Positions 34,496 to 42,601 of a DNA stretch of 64,000 nucleotides are shown piece by piece. The notes beneath the pieces were generated by a model, which saw nothing but the letters and a program-made list of their open reading frames with translations, had not been told where the DNA came from and did not search any database. How positions within the stretch are numbered: the stretch's first letter is position 1; each line of letters starts with the position of its first letter. Origin of the DNA: an uncultured beta proteobacterium (GTDB lineage Bacteria; Pseudomonadota; Gammaproteobacteria; Burkholderiales; Burkholderiaceae_C); contig CAJAES010000019.1 in NCBI GenBank assembly GCA_903938815.1, positions 1-64,000 on the forward strand, given 5' to 3'. Position numbers and translations under genes: made by a program.

Positions 34496-35649
34496 ACCGG
34501 GCCGGGGCCGGCCTGCTCCGGCAGGCGGTCCACCAGAAGGTCGATGAAGGTTTCGGCGTCCTGCCGGATCACGATGCGCACGGGCAGGTACTGCAGCGTC
34601 GGCGCAAACCACATCTCGGCCACCAGGTCGCCACCGGTACGGGCCTCCCGGCGCGGCTGCACGCGCACGGCCTCCACCGGGCCGGCGGGCGTGAGCAGGG
34701 TCTCGGGCTCCCGGACGTCGTAGGTCCAGGTCTCGACGCGGCGCGGCAGCGCCAGCGGCACCTCCAGCACCTGGCCCGGCCGCAGCAGGTCGGGCTTCAG
34801 CGTGAAACGCCAGGTGAGCTGCACGAACTGGCTCACGGTGTCCTGCACGCCCCGCGGCTGCGGCACGCGGCGCCCGTTGGCGAGCTGCACCTCGGCGCCG
34901 TCGAACTGCAGGTTCGCGATGCGCGCGTCACGGAACGCGACCTTGGTGCGCTCGTCGTAGCGCCGCGGCACCAGGCCATCGGGGCCGAGCGTGCCGTCGC
35001 TGCTCATCTGCCGCGTCACCAGCGGCGCGAAGCCGGGGCCGATGTCGACGTCGAGGTGCACCTGGTAGCGCTGCCCGTCGCGCAGCCACTGCACCTGCGC
35101 CCGGCCGTCGACCGGGCCGCGGAAGTTGCCCTTGAGGGAATAGCTCAGCCGCGTGGAGGGCGGCCAGTCGAAGGTGGCGACTGCGGCGGATGCCGGAGCG
35201 GATGGCAGAACGGAGGCGGATGCGGTTGCCGACGCCGACGCCGACGCCGACGATGCTGCGGCGAGGACGCTGCCTTGAGCCTCGGTCGGCGGCGGGGTCG
35301 GCGCGGCAGCGGGCTGCGCCACGGTTTCCGGCACGGGAACGGACGCCTCGAGCTCGGCCACCGGTGGTGGCGTCGGTGGCGATTCAGGCACCGCTGACGC
35401 TGCCGATGCGGCGGGAGCTGGCTTGGGGGTGGCGGGCGCACGCGCAGGCGGCGGCGGGGCTGCAGCCACCGCGACCGGCGCGGTGGGCGCCAGGGTGCGC
35501 ACGAAAGCCACCTCGAGCCGCCTGGGCCGCGTGTCCGCGGCGCCCGCGCCGAGCCGGGATTCCGCCATTCGGCCGGCGATCCAGCCGTGCAGGGCCGTCA
35601 CCAGCAACAGCAAGGCCAACGCCGCCGTCCGGCGGCGTACCGGGTTCAC
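34459..35649 (-). CDS. DUF3108-domain envelope protein
   Basis: Protein of 396 residues with an N-terminal membrane helix ('TAALALLLLVTALHGWIAG'), a long Pro/Ala/Ser linker (about residues 50-155) and a C-terminal DUF3108-like beta-rich domain ('STRLSYSLKGNFRGPVDGRA', 'GLVPRRYDERTKVAFRD'). The layout is TonB-like, with a tethered proline-rich arm reaching into the periplasm. The GTG at 35649 overlaps the stop of the upstream M61 peptidase by four bases (GTGA), so they are one operon. The linker includes a (GCCGAC)4 microsatellite giving an Ala/Ser run. Function is unknown. Confidence 0.78.
   Translation of the reverse strand: MNPVRRRTAALALLLLVTALHGWIAGRMAESRLGAGAADTRPRRLEVAFVRTLAPTAPVAVAAAPPPPARAPATPKPAPAASAASAVPESPPTPPPVAELEASVPVPETVAQPAAAPTPPPTEAQGSVLAAASSASASASATASASVLPSAPASAAVATFDWPPSTRLSYSLKGNFRGPVDGRAQVQWLRDGQRYQVHLDVDIGPGFAPLVTRQMSSDGTLGPDGLVPRRYDERTKVAFRDARIANLQFDGAEVQLANGRRVPQPRGVQDTVSQFVQLTWRFTLKPDLLRPGQVLEVPLALPRRVETWTYDVREPETLLTPAGPVEAVRVQPRREARTGGDLVAEMWFAPTLQYLPVRIVIRQDAETFIDLLVDRLPEQAGPGPVQPPASTPKRLP
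35228..35251. repeat. hexanucleotide repeat (GCCGAC)4
   Basis: Four perfect tandem copies of GCCGAC in the linker of the DUF3108 gene, read on the minus strand as alternating Ala/Ser codons. Copy-number change would be in frame and only change linker length. Confidence 0.95.
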
Positions 35650-37370
35650 GCGCCCAGCCAGGCCCGGCGCCGCGCCACCGCCGCAGCGGCGGCCCGGTCG
35701 TCCAGGCGCAGGTTGACACCGGCCACGGCCGGGGCGATGGCGGGCGGCATCCGCAGGCTGCGCACGCGCTGGTCGCGCACCAGCAGCAGTTCGAAGCCGG
35801 CGTCGGGCGCGACCCATGCCCGTGCGTCGTCCAGGCGGCGCAGGCGCCAGCCGTCGGCGGCGACGAGTTCGTCACCGGGCATCACGCCGGCCTGCTCGGC
35901 CGCGCTGCCGCGCAGCACGTGGCGCACGGTGATGCCGCTGACGGGGCCTTCGTTCAGACGCAGGCCCAGCGCGGCCGCGAAGGCGGGGGCGTCGGCCTGG
36001 CAGTCCACGCCGAATTCCGACAGCAGGCTCGCCAGCGGCAACTCTTTGGTGCCGTGCACCCAGGCCTGCAGTTCGGGCCGCAGCGAGCGGCCGGCCTCGG
36101 CGGCCAGCGCATCGGCGATGTCGTCCTCGGTCACCGGGCGCTCCAGCTTCCACAGGCGGCGCAGGGCGCCGTCCAGCGTGCCTTCTCCGGCCAGGCGCAG
36201 CGTCAGGTCCAGGCAGGCGGCCACGAGCGCACCCTTGGCGTAGTAGCTCACGGTGCCGTTGGGCGTGTATTCGTCGGGCCGGTAGTAGCGCGTCCAGGCG
36301 TCGAAGCTGGCCTGTGCCACGCTCTGCACGCGGCGCCCCGGGGTGGCCGCCACGGTGTTCAGGTGCGAGCCCAGGAGCTCCAGGTAGCGCGCGGGTTCAG
36401 CCAGGCCGGCACGGCACAACACCAGATCGTCGTAGTAGGAAGTGGCGCCCTCGAACCACCAGAGAAGGCGCGTGTAGGCCTCGCGCCCGAGATCGGGCGC
36501 GGCCAGCTCCACGGGAATCAGGCGCTTGACGTTCCAGGCATGGAAGTACTCGTGGCTGATGAGGCCCAGCAGGCGCTGGTAGCCGGTGTCACGGGCGGCG
36601 GTGCCGGCGCGGGGCAGGTCGCGGCGCGAGGCCAGGAGGGCCGTGCTGGCGCGATGCTCGAGCCCGCCGTAGCCGTCGTCGGAGGCGCGCAGCAGGAACA
36701 GGTAGCGCGTGAACGGCGGCCGGCCGCGCCCGTGCCACAGCCGGATCTGCGCCCGCGCGATGCGCGCGGTGTCGGCCAGCAGGCGCTCGCCGTCGAAGCC
36801 GGGCCAGGCACCGGTGACGACGAACTCGTGCGGCACGCCGCCAGCCTCGAAGCGGCCGCGCCAGAAGCGGCCCATCTCGACAGGGTGGTCGATCAGCTCG
36901 GCGTAGTCGGCGGCCTCGAAGACCTGCCGCCCGCGCCCGGGTAGCATGGAGGTGGCCAGTTCCCAGCCGCCCGGCAGGCGGCCGATGCTCAGGCGCTGCG
37001 GCTCGTGCGTGCGGCCCTCGGCAGCCAGGAACAGGCTGCTGCCGTTGAAGAAGCCTCGGTCGGCGTCGAGCCAGGCGCCGCGCACCGAGCTGTCGAGCGC
37101 GTGCACGCGCCAGCTCAGCTCCAGCGGCGCATCGCCTTCGCAGTGCGCCACCCAGCGGGTCTTGTCGATCTGCTCCAGACGCACGGGCCGGCCGCCCTGC
37201 GTGCCCTGCAGGTCCTGCAGGTGGCGCGCGAATTCGCGCAGCAGGTAGCTGCCGGGCAGCCACACCGGCAACGACAGCCCCTGCGCCGCCGCGGGGGCAG
37301 GCAGCGTCAGCGCAACGCGGAAGAGGTGGCTGTTGCGGTCATCGAGCGCAACGCGGTAGTGGATGGCCAT
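35646..37370 (-). CDS. M61-family peptidase with PDZ domain
   Basis: Metallopeptidase of family M61 (glycyl aminopeptidase-like), 574 residues. The zinc site is 'SHEYFHAWN' (H273, E274, H277), and the third ligand is probably E306 in 'WWFEGATSYYDD'. The N-terminal ~200 residues are the beta-domain typical of the family ('WLPGSYLLREFARHLQD'), and a C-terminal PDZ domain follows ('VLRGSAAEQAGVMPGDELVA'). I see no signal peptide, so the protein may be cytoplasmic. It is first of a two-gene unit with the DUF3108 protein, preceded by a leader with imperfect GTTGGG repeats. Confidence 0.9.
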   Translation of the reverse strand: MAIHYRVALDDRNSHLFRVALTLPAPAAAQGLSLPVWLPGSYLLREFARHLQDLQGTQGGRPVRLEQIDKTRWVAHCEGDAPLELSWRVHALDSSVRGAWLDADRGFFNGSSLFLAAEGRTHEPQRLSIGRLPGGWELATSMLPGRGRQVFEAADYAELIDHPVEMGRFWRGRFEAGGVPHEFVVTGAWPGFDGERLLADTARIARAQIRLWHGRGRPPFTRYLFLLRASDDGYGGLEHRASTALLASRRDLPRAGTAARDTGYQRLLGLISHEYFHAWNVKRLIPVELAAPDLGREAYTRLLWWFEGATSYYDDLVLCRAGLAEPARYLELLGSHLNTVAATPGRRVQSVAQASFDAWTRYYRPDEYTPNGTVSYYAKGALVAACLDLTLRLAGEGTLDGALRRLWKLERPVTEDDIADALAAEAGRSLRPELQAWVHGTKELPLASLLSEFGVDCQADAPAFAAALGLRLNEGPVSGITVRHVLRGSAAEQAGVMPGDELVAADGWRLRRLDDARAWVAPDAGFELLLVRDQRVRSLRMPPAIAPAVAGVNLRLDDRAAAAAVARRRAWLGA

Positions 37371-37407
37371 CGGTCAGGGGCGCAGCAGGAGGGGCGGTGG
37401 GGCGGCA

Positions 37408-37459
37408 GTTGGGCGCCGTTGGGTCATGCGTTGGGTCAGCAGTGGGATCAGCAGTTGGC
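37408..37459. repeat. imperfect GTTGGG repeats in a 5' leader
   Basis: Five GTTGGG-like blocks start at 37408, 37418, 37430, 37442 and 37454, the last four spaced 12 bases apart. They lie in the 122-base gap between the M61 peptidase gene and DUF3429 on the coding-side leader of the peptidase. Whether they bind a regulator or are remnant slippage cannot be told. Confidence 0.6.
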
Positions 37460-37492
37460 GGCAGCCAGCGGCGGCGTGCAGTGTGCCGCCGG

Positions 37493-37924
37493 TCAGGCCA
37501 GCGCGACGCCGACAGCGCAGCTGAGGGTGGCCACTGTGCTCAGCGCGCGCCGCATCGGCAGCCAGGCGCCCAGGCCATGGCGCGGGTAGGCGCGGTGGTC
37601 GACGGCGTAGCAGAGCACCAGCGTGCAGGCCAGCAGCGCCAGACCGGCGGACACCGGCAGCAAAAGCGCCGGCCACGCCAGCAGCGAGGGCACGACGCCC
37701 CAGGCCAGGCGGCCGGTGGACGGGCCGCCCGGCACGGCGAAGGCCAGGCCCCAGTGGATGCCGCCCAGGAAGGAAACGATGGTGGCGGCGTAGGCGGCGA
37801 GCGCCTGCGCCGCAAGGGCCTGCTGGCCGGCCGGGCCGGCCGCCAGCCAGACCGCGCCGCCCACGAAGGGCAGCAACCCGGCGTACCCCAGGGCCAGTGC
37901 CGTGCGCGACGGTGCGCTGCCCAC
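37493..37924 (-). CDS. DUF3429 membrane protein
   Basis: Small integral membrane protein of 143 residues with about four helices ('LALGYAGLLPFVGGAVWLAA', 'WPALLLPVSAGLALLACTLV'). 'IVSFLGGIHWGLAF' is the diagnostic DUF3429 block. The GTG at 37924 gives the usual ~145-residue length and begins nine bases after the dsbC stop; a longer reading would run through dsbC in the wrong frame. Expression is likely coupled to dsbC. The function of the family is unknown. Confidence 0.8.
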   Translation of the reverse strand: MGSAPSRTALALGYAGLLPFVGGAVWLAAGPAGQQALAAQALAAYAATIVSFLGGIHWGLAFAVPGGPSTGRLAWGVVPSLLAWPALLLPVSAGLALLACTLVLCYAVDHRAYPRHGLGAWLPMRRALSTVATLSCAVGVALA

Positions 37925-37932
37925 GGCGGTGT

Positions 37933-38658
37933 TCAGGACTTCTTCGACGCGGCCACGAGCAGTTGCTCGATCTGCGCCGCCGGCAGTGCGCCGGGCTTGC
38001 GCACGCCGTTCTCGAACACCACCGCCGGCGTGCCCTGGACCCGGTACTTCCGGCCCAGCTCGACGTTGCGGTCCAGCGCCGCGGTATCGCAACTGCCGAC
38101 GTTCTTGGGCGGCGTCACGCCGTCCACCATCCAGCTGCGCCAGACCTTGGCCGAATCCTTGGCGCACCAGATGTCGCGCGACTTGACGGTGGAATCGGGC
38201 CCGAGGATGGGGTACAGGAAGGTGTAGATCGTCACGTCCTTCAGGGTCGCAAGATCGCGCTCGAAGCGCTTGCAGTAGCCGCAGTTCGGGTCGCCGAAGA
38301 CCACCAGCTTGCGGGCGCCGCTGCCCTGCTTGATGACCACGGCGTCCTTGAACGGCAGTGTGGAGAAGTCGATGGCCGTGAGCTTCTCGATGCGCTCCTC
38401 GGTCAGGTTGGCGCGCGTGCGGGTGTCGATCAGGGAGCCCTGGATCAGGTGGTTGCCCTGCTCGTCCGTGTAGAGGATCTCGCTGCCGATGCGGACTTCG
38501 TACAACCCGGGGATCGGGGTCTTGGTGATCTCGTCGATCTTCGGAAAGTTGGGCAGCCGCTCGGCGAGGTTCTTGCGGATCACGGCGTCCTGCGCCATGG
38601 CCGCACCAGCGGCCAGCAGGCCGGCCACGGCCAGCGCAAGGAGGTTCAGCGACTTCAT
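37933..38658 (-). CDS. dsbC: thiol:disulfide interchange protein DsbC
   Basis: Periplasmic disulfide isomerase, 241 residues. Signal peptide residues 1-22 ('LLALAVAGLLAAGAAMAQD'), N-terminal dimerisation domain ('IPGLYEVRIGSEILYTDEQG'), then a thioredoxin-like domain with the redox motif CGYC at 126-129 in 'VFGDPNCGYCKRFE', and the cis-proline region 'VQGTPAVVF'. DsbC isomerises wrongly paired disulfides in exported proteins and is kept reduced by DsbD, not seen here. The UbiH-like hydroxylase ends 23 bases upstream; this order is common in Burkholderiales. Confidence 0.95.
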   Translation of the reverse strand: MKSLNLLALAVAGLLAAGAAMAQDAVIRKNLAERLPNFPKIDEITKTPIPGLYEVRIGSEILYTDEQGNHLIQGSLIDTRTRANLTEERIEKLTAIDFSTLPFKDAVVIKQGSGARKLVVFGDPNCGYCKRFERDLATLKDVTIYTFLYPILGPDSTVKSRDIWCAKDSAKVWRSWMVDGVTPPKNVGSCDTAALDRNVELGRKYRVQGTPAVVFENGVRKPGALPAAQIEQLLVAASKKS

Positions 38659-38681
38659 CAGATGGCCTTTCGGGGGAGGGT

Positions 38682-39788
38682 TCAGGCCTGGCGCGCCGCA
38701 GCGACCAGCCAGCGTTTGAGAGGGGGGAGGTTATCCACCAGAGTCAGTCCGCGGTTGCGAAGTTCCCGCAGCACCGGCTGATCGCTGGCGAAGAGATGCA
38801 GCAGCCCGTCGGTGAGGCGCCCCATCGCGGCGGTGGGCACGGCGCGGCGGCGCGCGTAGCGCTGCAGCAGCCGCGGGTCGCCCAGCGGGCGCCAGGCTTC
38901 GCGCGCGGCCAGCACATCGTCGAGCGCGACCACGTCGGCCAGCCCCAGGTTCAGCCCCTGGCCGGCCAACGGGTGCACGAGGTGCGCCGCATCGCCCAGC
39001 AGCACCCAGCCGGGGCCGCTGACGGGGTCGGCCTGCGCCAGCGCGAGCGGCCAGGCGGCGCGGTCGCTGACCAGGCGCAGGGCGCCGGCGGTGCCGCCGG
39101 TGGCGTCCATCAGGGCCTGCTCGAAGGCGGGTGCGGGCAAGTCCAGCAGTTCACGGGCCCGCGCATCGGGCACCGACCACACCAGGCCGTAGCTGCAGCC
39201 GGGCTCGGGGCGGTCGAAGGGCAGCAGCGCCAGCACGTCGGGGCTGCGGAACCACTGCCGCGCGAGGCCGGCATGCGGCGCGTCGGCCACCAGGCGGGCG
39301 GCCACGCCGTGCTGGCCGTACAGGGCGCGCGGCATGCTGACGCCGCGTTCGGCGCGGGCGGCGGAATCCCGGCCCTCGGCGAGCACGCGCAGATCGGCGG
39401 GCACAGGGCCGGGGCCGACGAGTTCCACGTGCGGCGCGAAGCGCAGCGCGGTGCGAAGCGCGGCTTCGAGTTCGGCGGCGTCGACGATCCAGGCCAGCGC
39501 GTCGAGTGCGCCGCTCCAGGCTGAGAAGTGAAGCACCGCGCCGGGCCGGTCGCCGTGGATGCGCATGTCCTGCACGGCGGTGCGGGCGTCGGCGGGCAGG
39601 GCATCCCAGACCTTCAGGGTCTGCAGCAGCGCCACCGACGCTGCGCTGAGGGCATAGGTGCGCACGTCCACGCGCGGCTGGGCCAGGTCGGCCTGCAGCG
39701 CCACGCGCAGGCCACGCCGGCCCAGCGCCAGTGCCGCAGCCAGCGCCACCGCGCCCGAACCCTGTACGCAAACCTCGTATTGCCCCAT
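38682..39788 (-). CDS. UbiH/UbiF-type FAD-dependent hydroxylase
   Basis: FAD-dependent monooxygenase of the ubiquinone-biosynthesis hydroxylase family, 368 residues. The dinucleotide fold is 'VCVQGSGAVALAAALALGRR', followed by the second FAD motif 'GWVLLGDAAHLVHPLAGQGL', whose Gly-Asp contacts the ribitol. Enzymes with this layout hydroxylate the ring of a ubiquinone precursor at the membrane. The ATG at 39788 gives the family N-terminus 'MGQYEVCVQG'. The C-terminal third ('LLHLFASDQPVLRELRNRGL') is also typical. UbiH, UbiI, UbiF and UbiM cannot be separated by eye. Confidence 0.88.
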   Translation of the reverse strand: MGQYEVCVQGSGAVALAAALALGRRGLRVALQADLAQPRVDVRTYALSAASVALLQTLKVWDALPADARTAVQDMRIHGDRPGAVLHFSAWSGALDALAWIVDAAELEAALRTALRFAPHVELVGPGPVPADLRVLAEGRDSAARAERGVSMPRALYGQHGVAARLVADAPHAGLARQWFRSPDVLALLPFDRPEPGCSYGLVWSVPDARARELLDLPAPAFEQALMDATGGTAGALRLVSDRAAWPLALAQADPVSGPGWVLLGDAAHLVHPLAGQGLNLGLADVVALDDVLAAREAWRPLGDPRLLQRYARRRAVPTAAMGRLTDGLLHLFASDQPVLRELRNRGLTLVDNLPPLKRWLVAAARQA

Positions 39789-39835
39789 GCGGCGATTGTA
39801 GGGAGACGGCACAATCCGGCCTCCTTCGAGGATCG

Positions 39836-40693
39836 ATGACCGTGACAGACCTCTCCTGCACGCTGGCCGCGATCGGCCTGCACCCCGTCAAGTCGTGCGG
39901 CGCACTGGCGCCGCGCGAGGCGCTGCTCACTGAAACCGGCCTCGACCTCGACCGCGCCTGGATGGTGACCGACCCGCAGGGCGAGATGCTCACCCAGCGC
40001 GAACTGCCCGCGATGGCGCTGATCCGCCCGACGATGCGCCTGTCCGATCTGGTGCTGCGCGCGCCGGGCATGCTGGGCCTGCACCTGTCGCTGGACGCGG
40101 TGGAGACGCTCACCCGGGTCCGGGTCTGGGACGACATCGTCCGGGCATGGGACATGGGCGCCCTGGCCGCGCAGTGGTTCACCGACTACCTGGGCCGCCC
40201 GGCGCGACTGGTGCGCTTCGACCCCGACGAGCAGCGCCTGGCCGACCGCCAGTGGACGGGCGAGGCCGAGGCCCCGACCGCCTTCGCCGATGGCTTCCCG
40301 CTGCTGGTGACGTCCACCGCCTCGCTGGCGGAGCTCAACCGCCGCCTCGCCGAAGGCGGCCACGCCCCGGTGGGCCCGGACCGCTTCCGCGCCAACCTCG
40401 TGCTCGACGGCCTGCAGGCTTTCGAGGAAGACCACATCGACGAACTCGTCCTCGACACCGATGGCGGCCCGGTGCGGCTGAAGCTCGTGAAGCCCTGCAG
40501 CCGCTGCCAGATCCCGAACATCGACCCCGCCACGGGCACCATGGGCGCGGAGCCCGGCCGCACGCTGGCGGGCTTCCGCTCGGACGCGCGGGTGGGTGGC
40601 GCCGTGACCTTCGGCATGAACGCCATCGTCCTGGAAGGCGCCGACCGCCTGCTGCGCGTGGGCCAGACAGCCCACGCCAGCCTGAAGTTCTAG
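39836..40693 (+). CDS. MOSC-domain protein (YcbX-like)
   Basis: Protein of 285 residues with an N-terminal MOSC beta-barrel half ('LAAIGLHPVKSCGALAPREA', 'LDRAWMVTDPQGEMLTQREL') and a C-terminal MOSC domain ('RFRANLVLDGL', 'LKLVKPCSRCQIPNID', Cys 221 and 224). It is similar to YcbX and mARC molybdenum-cofactor proteins, which reduce N-hydroxylated compounds with a flavoprotein partner. The candidate molybdenum-cofactor-binding Cys is C221, and the second Cys is typical of the YcbX group. It is divergent from the ubiquinone hydroxylase. Start ATG at 39836, 47 bases from that gene. Confidence 0.82.
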   Translation: MTVTDLSCTLAAIGLHPVKSCGALAPREALLTETGLDLDRAWMVTDPQGEMLTQRELPAMALIRPTMRLSDLVLRAPGMLGLHLSLDAVETLTRVRVWDDIVRAWDMGALAAQWFTDYLGRPARLVRFDPDEQRLADRQWTGEAEAPTAFADGFPLLVTSTASLAELNRRLAEGGHAPVGPDRFRANLVLDGLQAFEEDHIDELVLDTDGGPVRLKLVKPCSRCQIPNIDPATGTMGAEPGRTLAGFRSDARVGGAVTFGMNAIVLEGADRLLRVGQTAHASLKF

Positions 40694-40709
40694 CCCGGGG
40701 CCGCACCGC

Positions 40710-41588
40710 ATGACGCAACTGCCCGCGTGGCAGCTTTTCGCGCTGGCCGTCGGGATCTGGGGCACCACCTGGCACGCCATCACCTACCAGCTGGCCGATA
40801 CACCGCCGGAGCTGGGCGTGGCGCTGCGCTTCACGATCGCGGCGGTGGTGGTGCTGGCGTTCGCGGCCTGGCGCGGCGAGCGAATGCGGTTTCCGTGGCG
40901 CGCCCACGCCCTGTTCGCGCTGCAGGGCACGTTCATGTACGGGCTGTCCTACATCTGCGTCTATCACGCCGAGAAGCACGTGCCCTCGGGCCTGGTCGCG
41001 GTGGGCTACTCGGCGTCGCCGCTGCTGACCGGCCTGGGCGCGCGCCTTCTCTGGGGCGCGCCGGCGGGCGGCCGATTCCTGCTGGGCGGAACGCTCGGCG
41101 TGGCCGGGGTGGCGCTGATCTTCTGGCCGGAGCTGACGCAGGTCGAGGCGCGCCCCGGCGCCAGCCTGGGACTGCTGTACACGGTGGCCTCGGTGCTGCT
41201 GTCGACCGTGGGGTCGCTGGCCGCCAGCCGCAACCGCGAGCACGGCCTGCCCTTCTGGCCGGCGCTCGGCTGGGGCCTGGCGTGGGGCGCGGGCACGGCG
41301 GTCGTGATCGCGGTGGCGAGCCACCCCTTGCCGACCTCGCTGCCCACGGCGCCGGCCTGGTGGCTCTCGCTGATCTATCTGTCCGTGGCGGGCACGGTGA
41401 TCGCCTTCGCCGCCTTTCTGGCGCTCCAGCAGCGCCTGGGGGCCGGCAAGTCCGGCACCGTCGGCGTGATGACGCCGGTGGTGGCGTTGGCTGTATCGGC
41501 CCTGTTCGAAGGCTACGAGCCGGGCCTCGCGACCGTGGCCGGCATGGCGCTGGCCGTGCTGGGCAACGTGCTGATGCTTAGGCGCTGA
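40710..41588 (+). CDS. EamA/DMT-family transporter
   Basis: Ten-helix drug/metabolite transporter family protein, 292 residues, with two EamA repeats. Helices such as 'LFALAVGIWGTTWHAITYQL', 'AVVVLAFAAWRG' and 'VVALAVSALFEGYE' follow the RhaT/YdcZ-like pattern. The substrate is unknown. It sits 16 bases after the MOSC gene and may be cotranscribed, and converges with the pirin gene. Confidence 0.86.
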   Translation: MTQLPAWQLFALAVGIWGTTWHAITYQLADTPPELGVALRFTIAAVVVLAFAAWRGERMRFPWRAHALFALQGTFMYGLSYICVYHAEKHVPSGLVAVGYSASPLLTGLGARLLWGAPAGGRFLLGGTLGVAGVALIFWPELTQVEARPGASLGLLYTVASVLLSTVGSLAASRNREHGLPFWPALGWGLAWGAGTAVVIAVASHPLPTSLPTAPAWWLSLIYLSVAGTVIAFAAFLALQQRLGAGKSGTVGVMTPVVALAVSALFEGYEPGLATVAGMALAVLGNVLMLRR

Positions 41589-41663
41589 TGCAGGCGCGCC
41601 GGTAAAGACGCGCTGGTGCCGAGACGCTGACCGGGCGCGCCGGCGGCAGGCCCGGGCGGCGGC

Positions 41664-42527
41664 TCAGCGCGGCGGCAGCGGAATGAACTCCGTCTCGCCG
41701 GGCACGGGCGCGAATCGGCCGGCGGCCCAGTCGTCTGCGGCCTGGTCGATGCGTTCCTTGCGGCTGGAGACGAAGTTCCACCACACGAAGCGCGGGCCGA
41801 GCGGCTCGCCACCCACCAGCGCGATGCGCACGCCCGCTTCGGCCGAGACCAGCGGTTCGACGCCCTCGGCCAGTACCACCAGGGTCTGCGGCGCCACGGG
41901 TTCGCCGTCGAGCAGGAAGCCGCCGTCGACGCCATAGAGCGCACGCTCGGTGGCCAGCGGCACCGGGAAGGCATCGCCCGGCGCCAGCAGCGCATCGATG
42001 AAGAGCGTGGGCGACGCGGCCTGCACCGGCGACACCACGCCGAAGGCCTCGCCCACCAGCACCCGCAACTGCGCCCCGCCCACTTCCAGCTGCGGGATCG
42101 CCTCGGCCGCCGTGTGCGCGAAGGCGGGCTCGGTTTCCTCCAGCCCGGCCGGCAGGGCCAGCCATATCTGCAGGCCGTGGCTGCGCCGGGCGCGGGCGCG
42201 CAGGTTGTCGGGCGTGCGCTCGGAATGCACGATGCCGCGGCCGGCGGTCATCCAGTTGACGGCCCCCGGCTCGATGCGCTGCACGGCGCCGGTGGAATCG
42301 CGATGCATCATCGCGCCCTCGTACAGATAGGTCACGGTGGCCAGACCGATGTGCGGGTGCGGCCGCACATCGTGCTGGCTGTCGGGGCCCGCGTCGACCG
42401 GCCCGAAGTGATCGAAGAACACGAAGGGGCCGACCGAGCGCAACCCCGCCGCAGGCAGGGCCCGGCGCACGGTGAAGCCGCCGCCCAGGTCGTGGACGCG
42501 GGGCGTCAGGGTGGTTCGTTCGCTCAC
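41664..42527 (-). CDS. pirin-family protein
   Basis: Iron-binding cupin protein of the pirin family (287 residues). The ligand region is 'RPHPHIGLATVTYLYEGAMM' with two His followed by His of 'HRDS' and the downstream Glu. The first cupin domain is well conserved ('PGAVNWMTAGRGIVHSERTP', 'GLQIWLALP'). Pirins act as transcription cofactors or quercetinase-like oxygenases. The GTG at 42527 follows an AGGAG ribosome-binding site by six bases and fixes the start. It is divergent from ppk1 across a 74-base gap. Confidence 0.9.
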   Translation of the reverse strand: MSERTTLTPRVHDLGGGFTVRRALPAAGLRSVGPFVFFDHFGPVDAGPDSQHDVRPHPHIGLATVTYLYEGAMMHRDSTGAVQRIEPGAVNWMTAGRGIVHSERTPDNLRARARRSHGLQIWLALPAGLEETEPAFAHTAAEAIPQLEVGGAQLRVLVGEAFGVVSPVQAASPTLFIDALLAPGDAFPVPLATERALYGVDGGFLLDGEPVAPQTLVVLAEGVEPLVSAEAGVRIALVGGEPLGPRFVWWNFVSSRKERIDQAADDWAAGRFAPVPGETEFIPLPPR

Positions 42528-42561
42528 GGGATGCTCCTGTCGATTGGCCAAGGCTTGTGAG

Positions 42562-42595
42562 TTGTCACGAGCCTGTCTTGGTTGATCCGTAAACT
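42562..42595 (+). promoter_or_regulatory. Pho-box-like promoter of ppk1
   Basis: Two 7-base direct repeats TTGTCAC and CTGTCTT (42562-42568 and 42573-42579), separated by four bases, match the PhoB-box layout CTGTCAT-N4-CTGTCAT. A TAAACT hexamer follows ten bases later (42590-42595), where a PhoB-activated -10 is expected. Transcription would begin near 42602, the ppk1 start codon. PhoB and PhoR are not in the window. Confidence 0.42.
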
Positions 42596-42601
42596 GAACG
42601 G

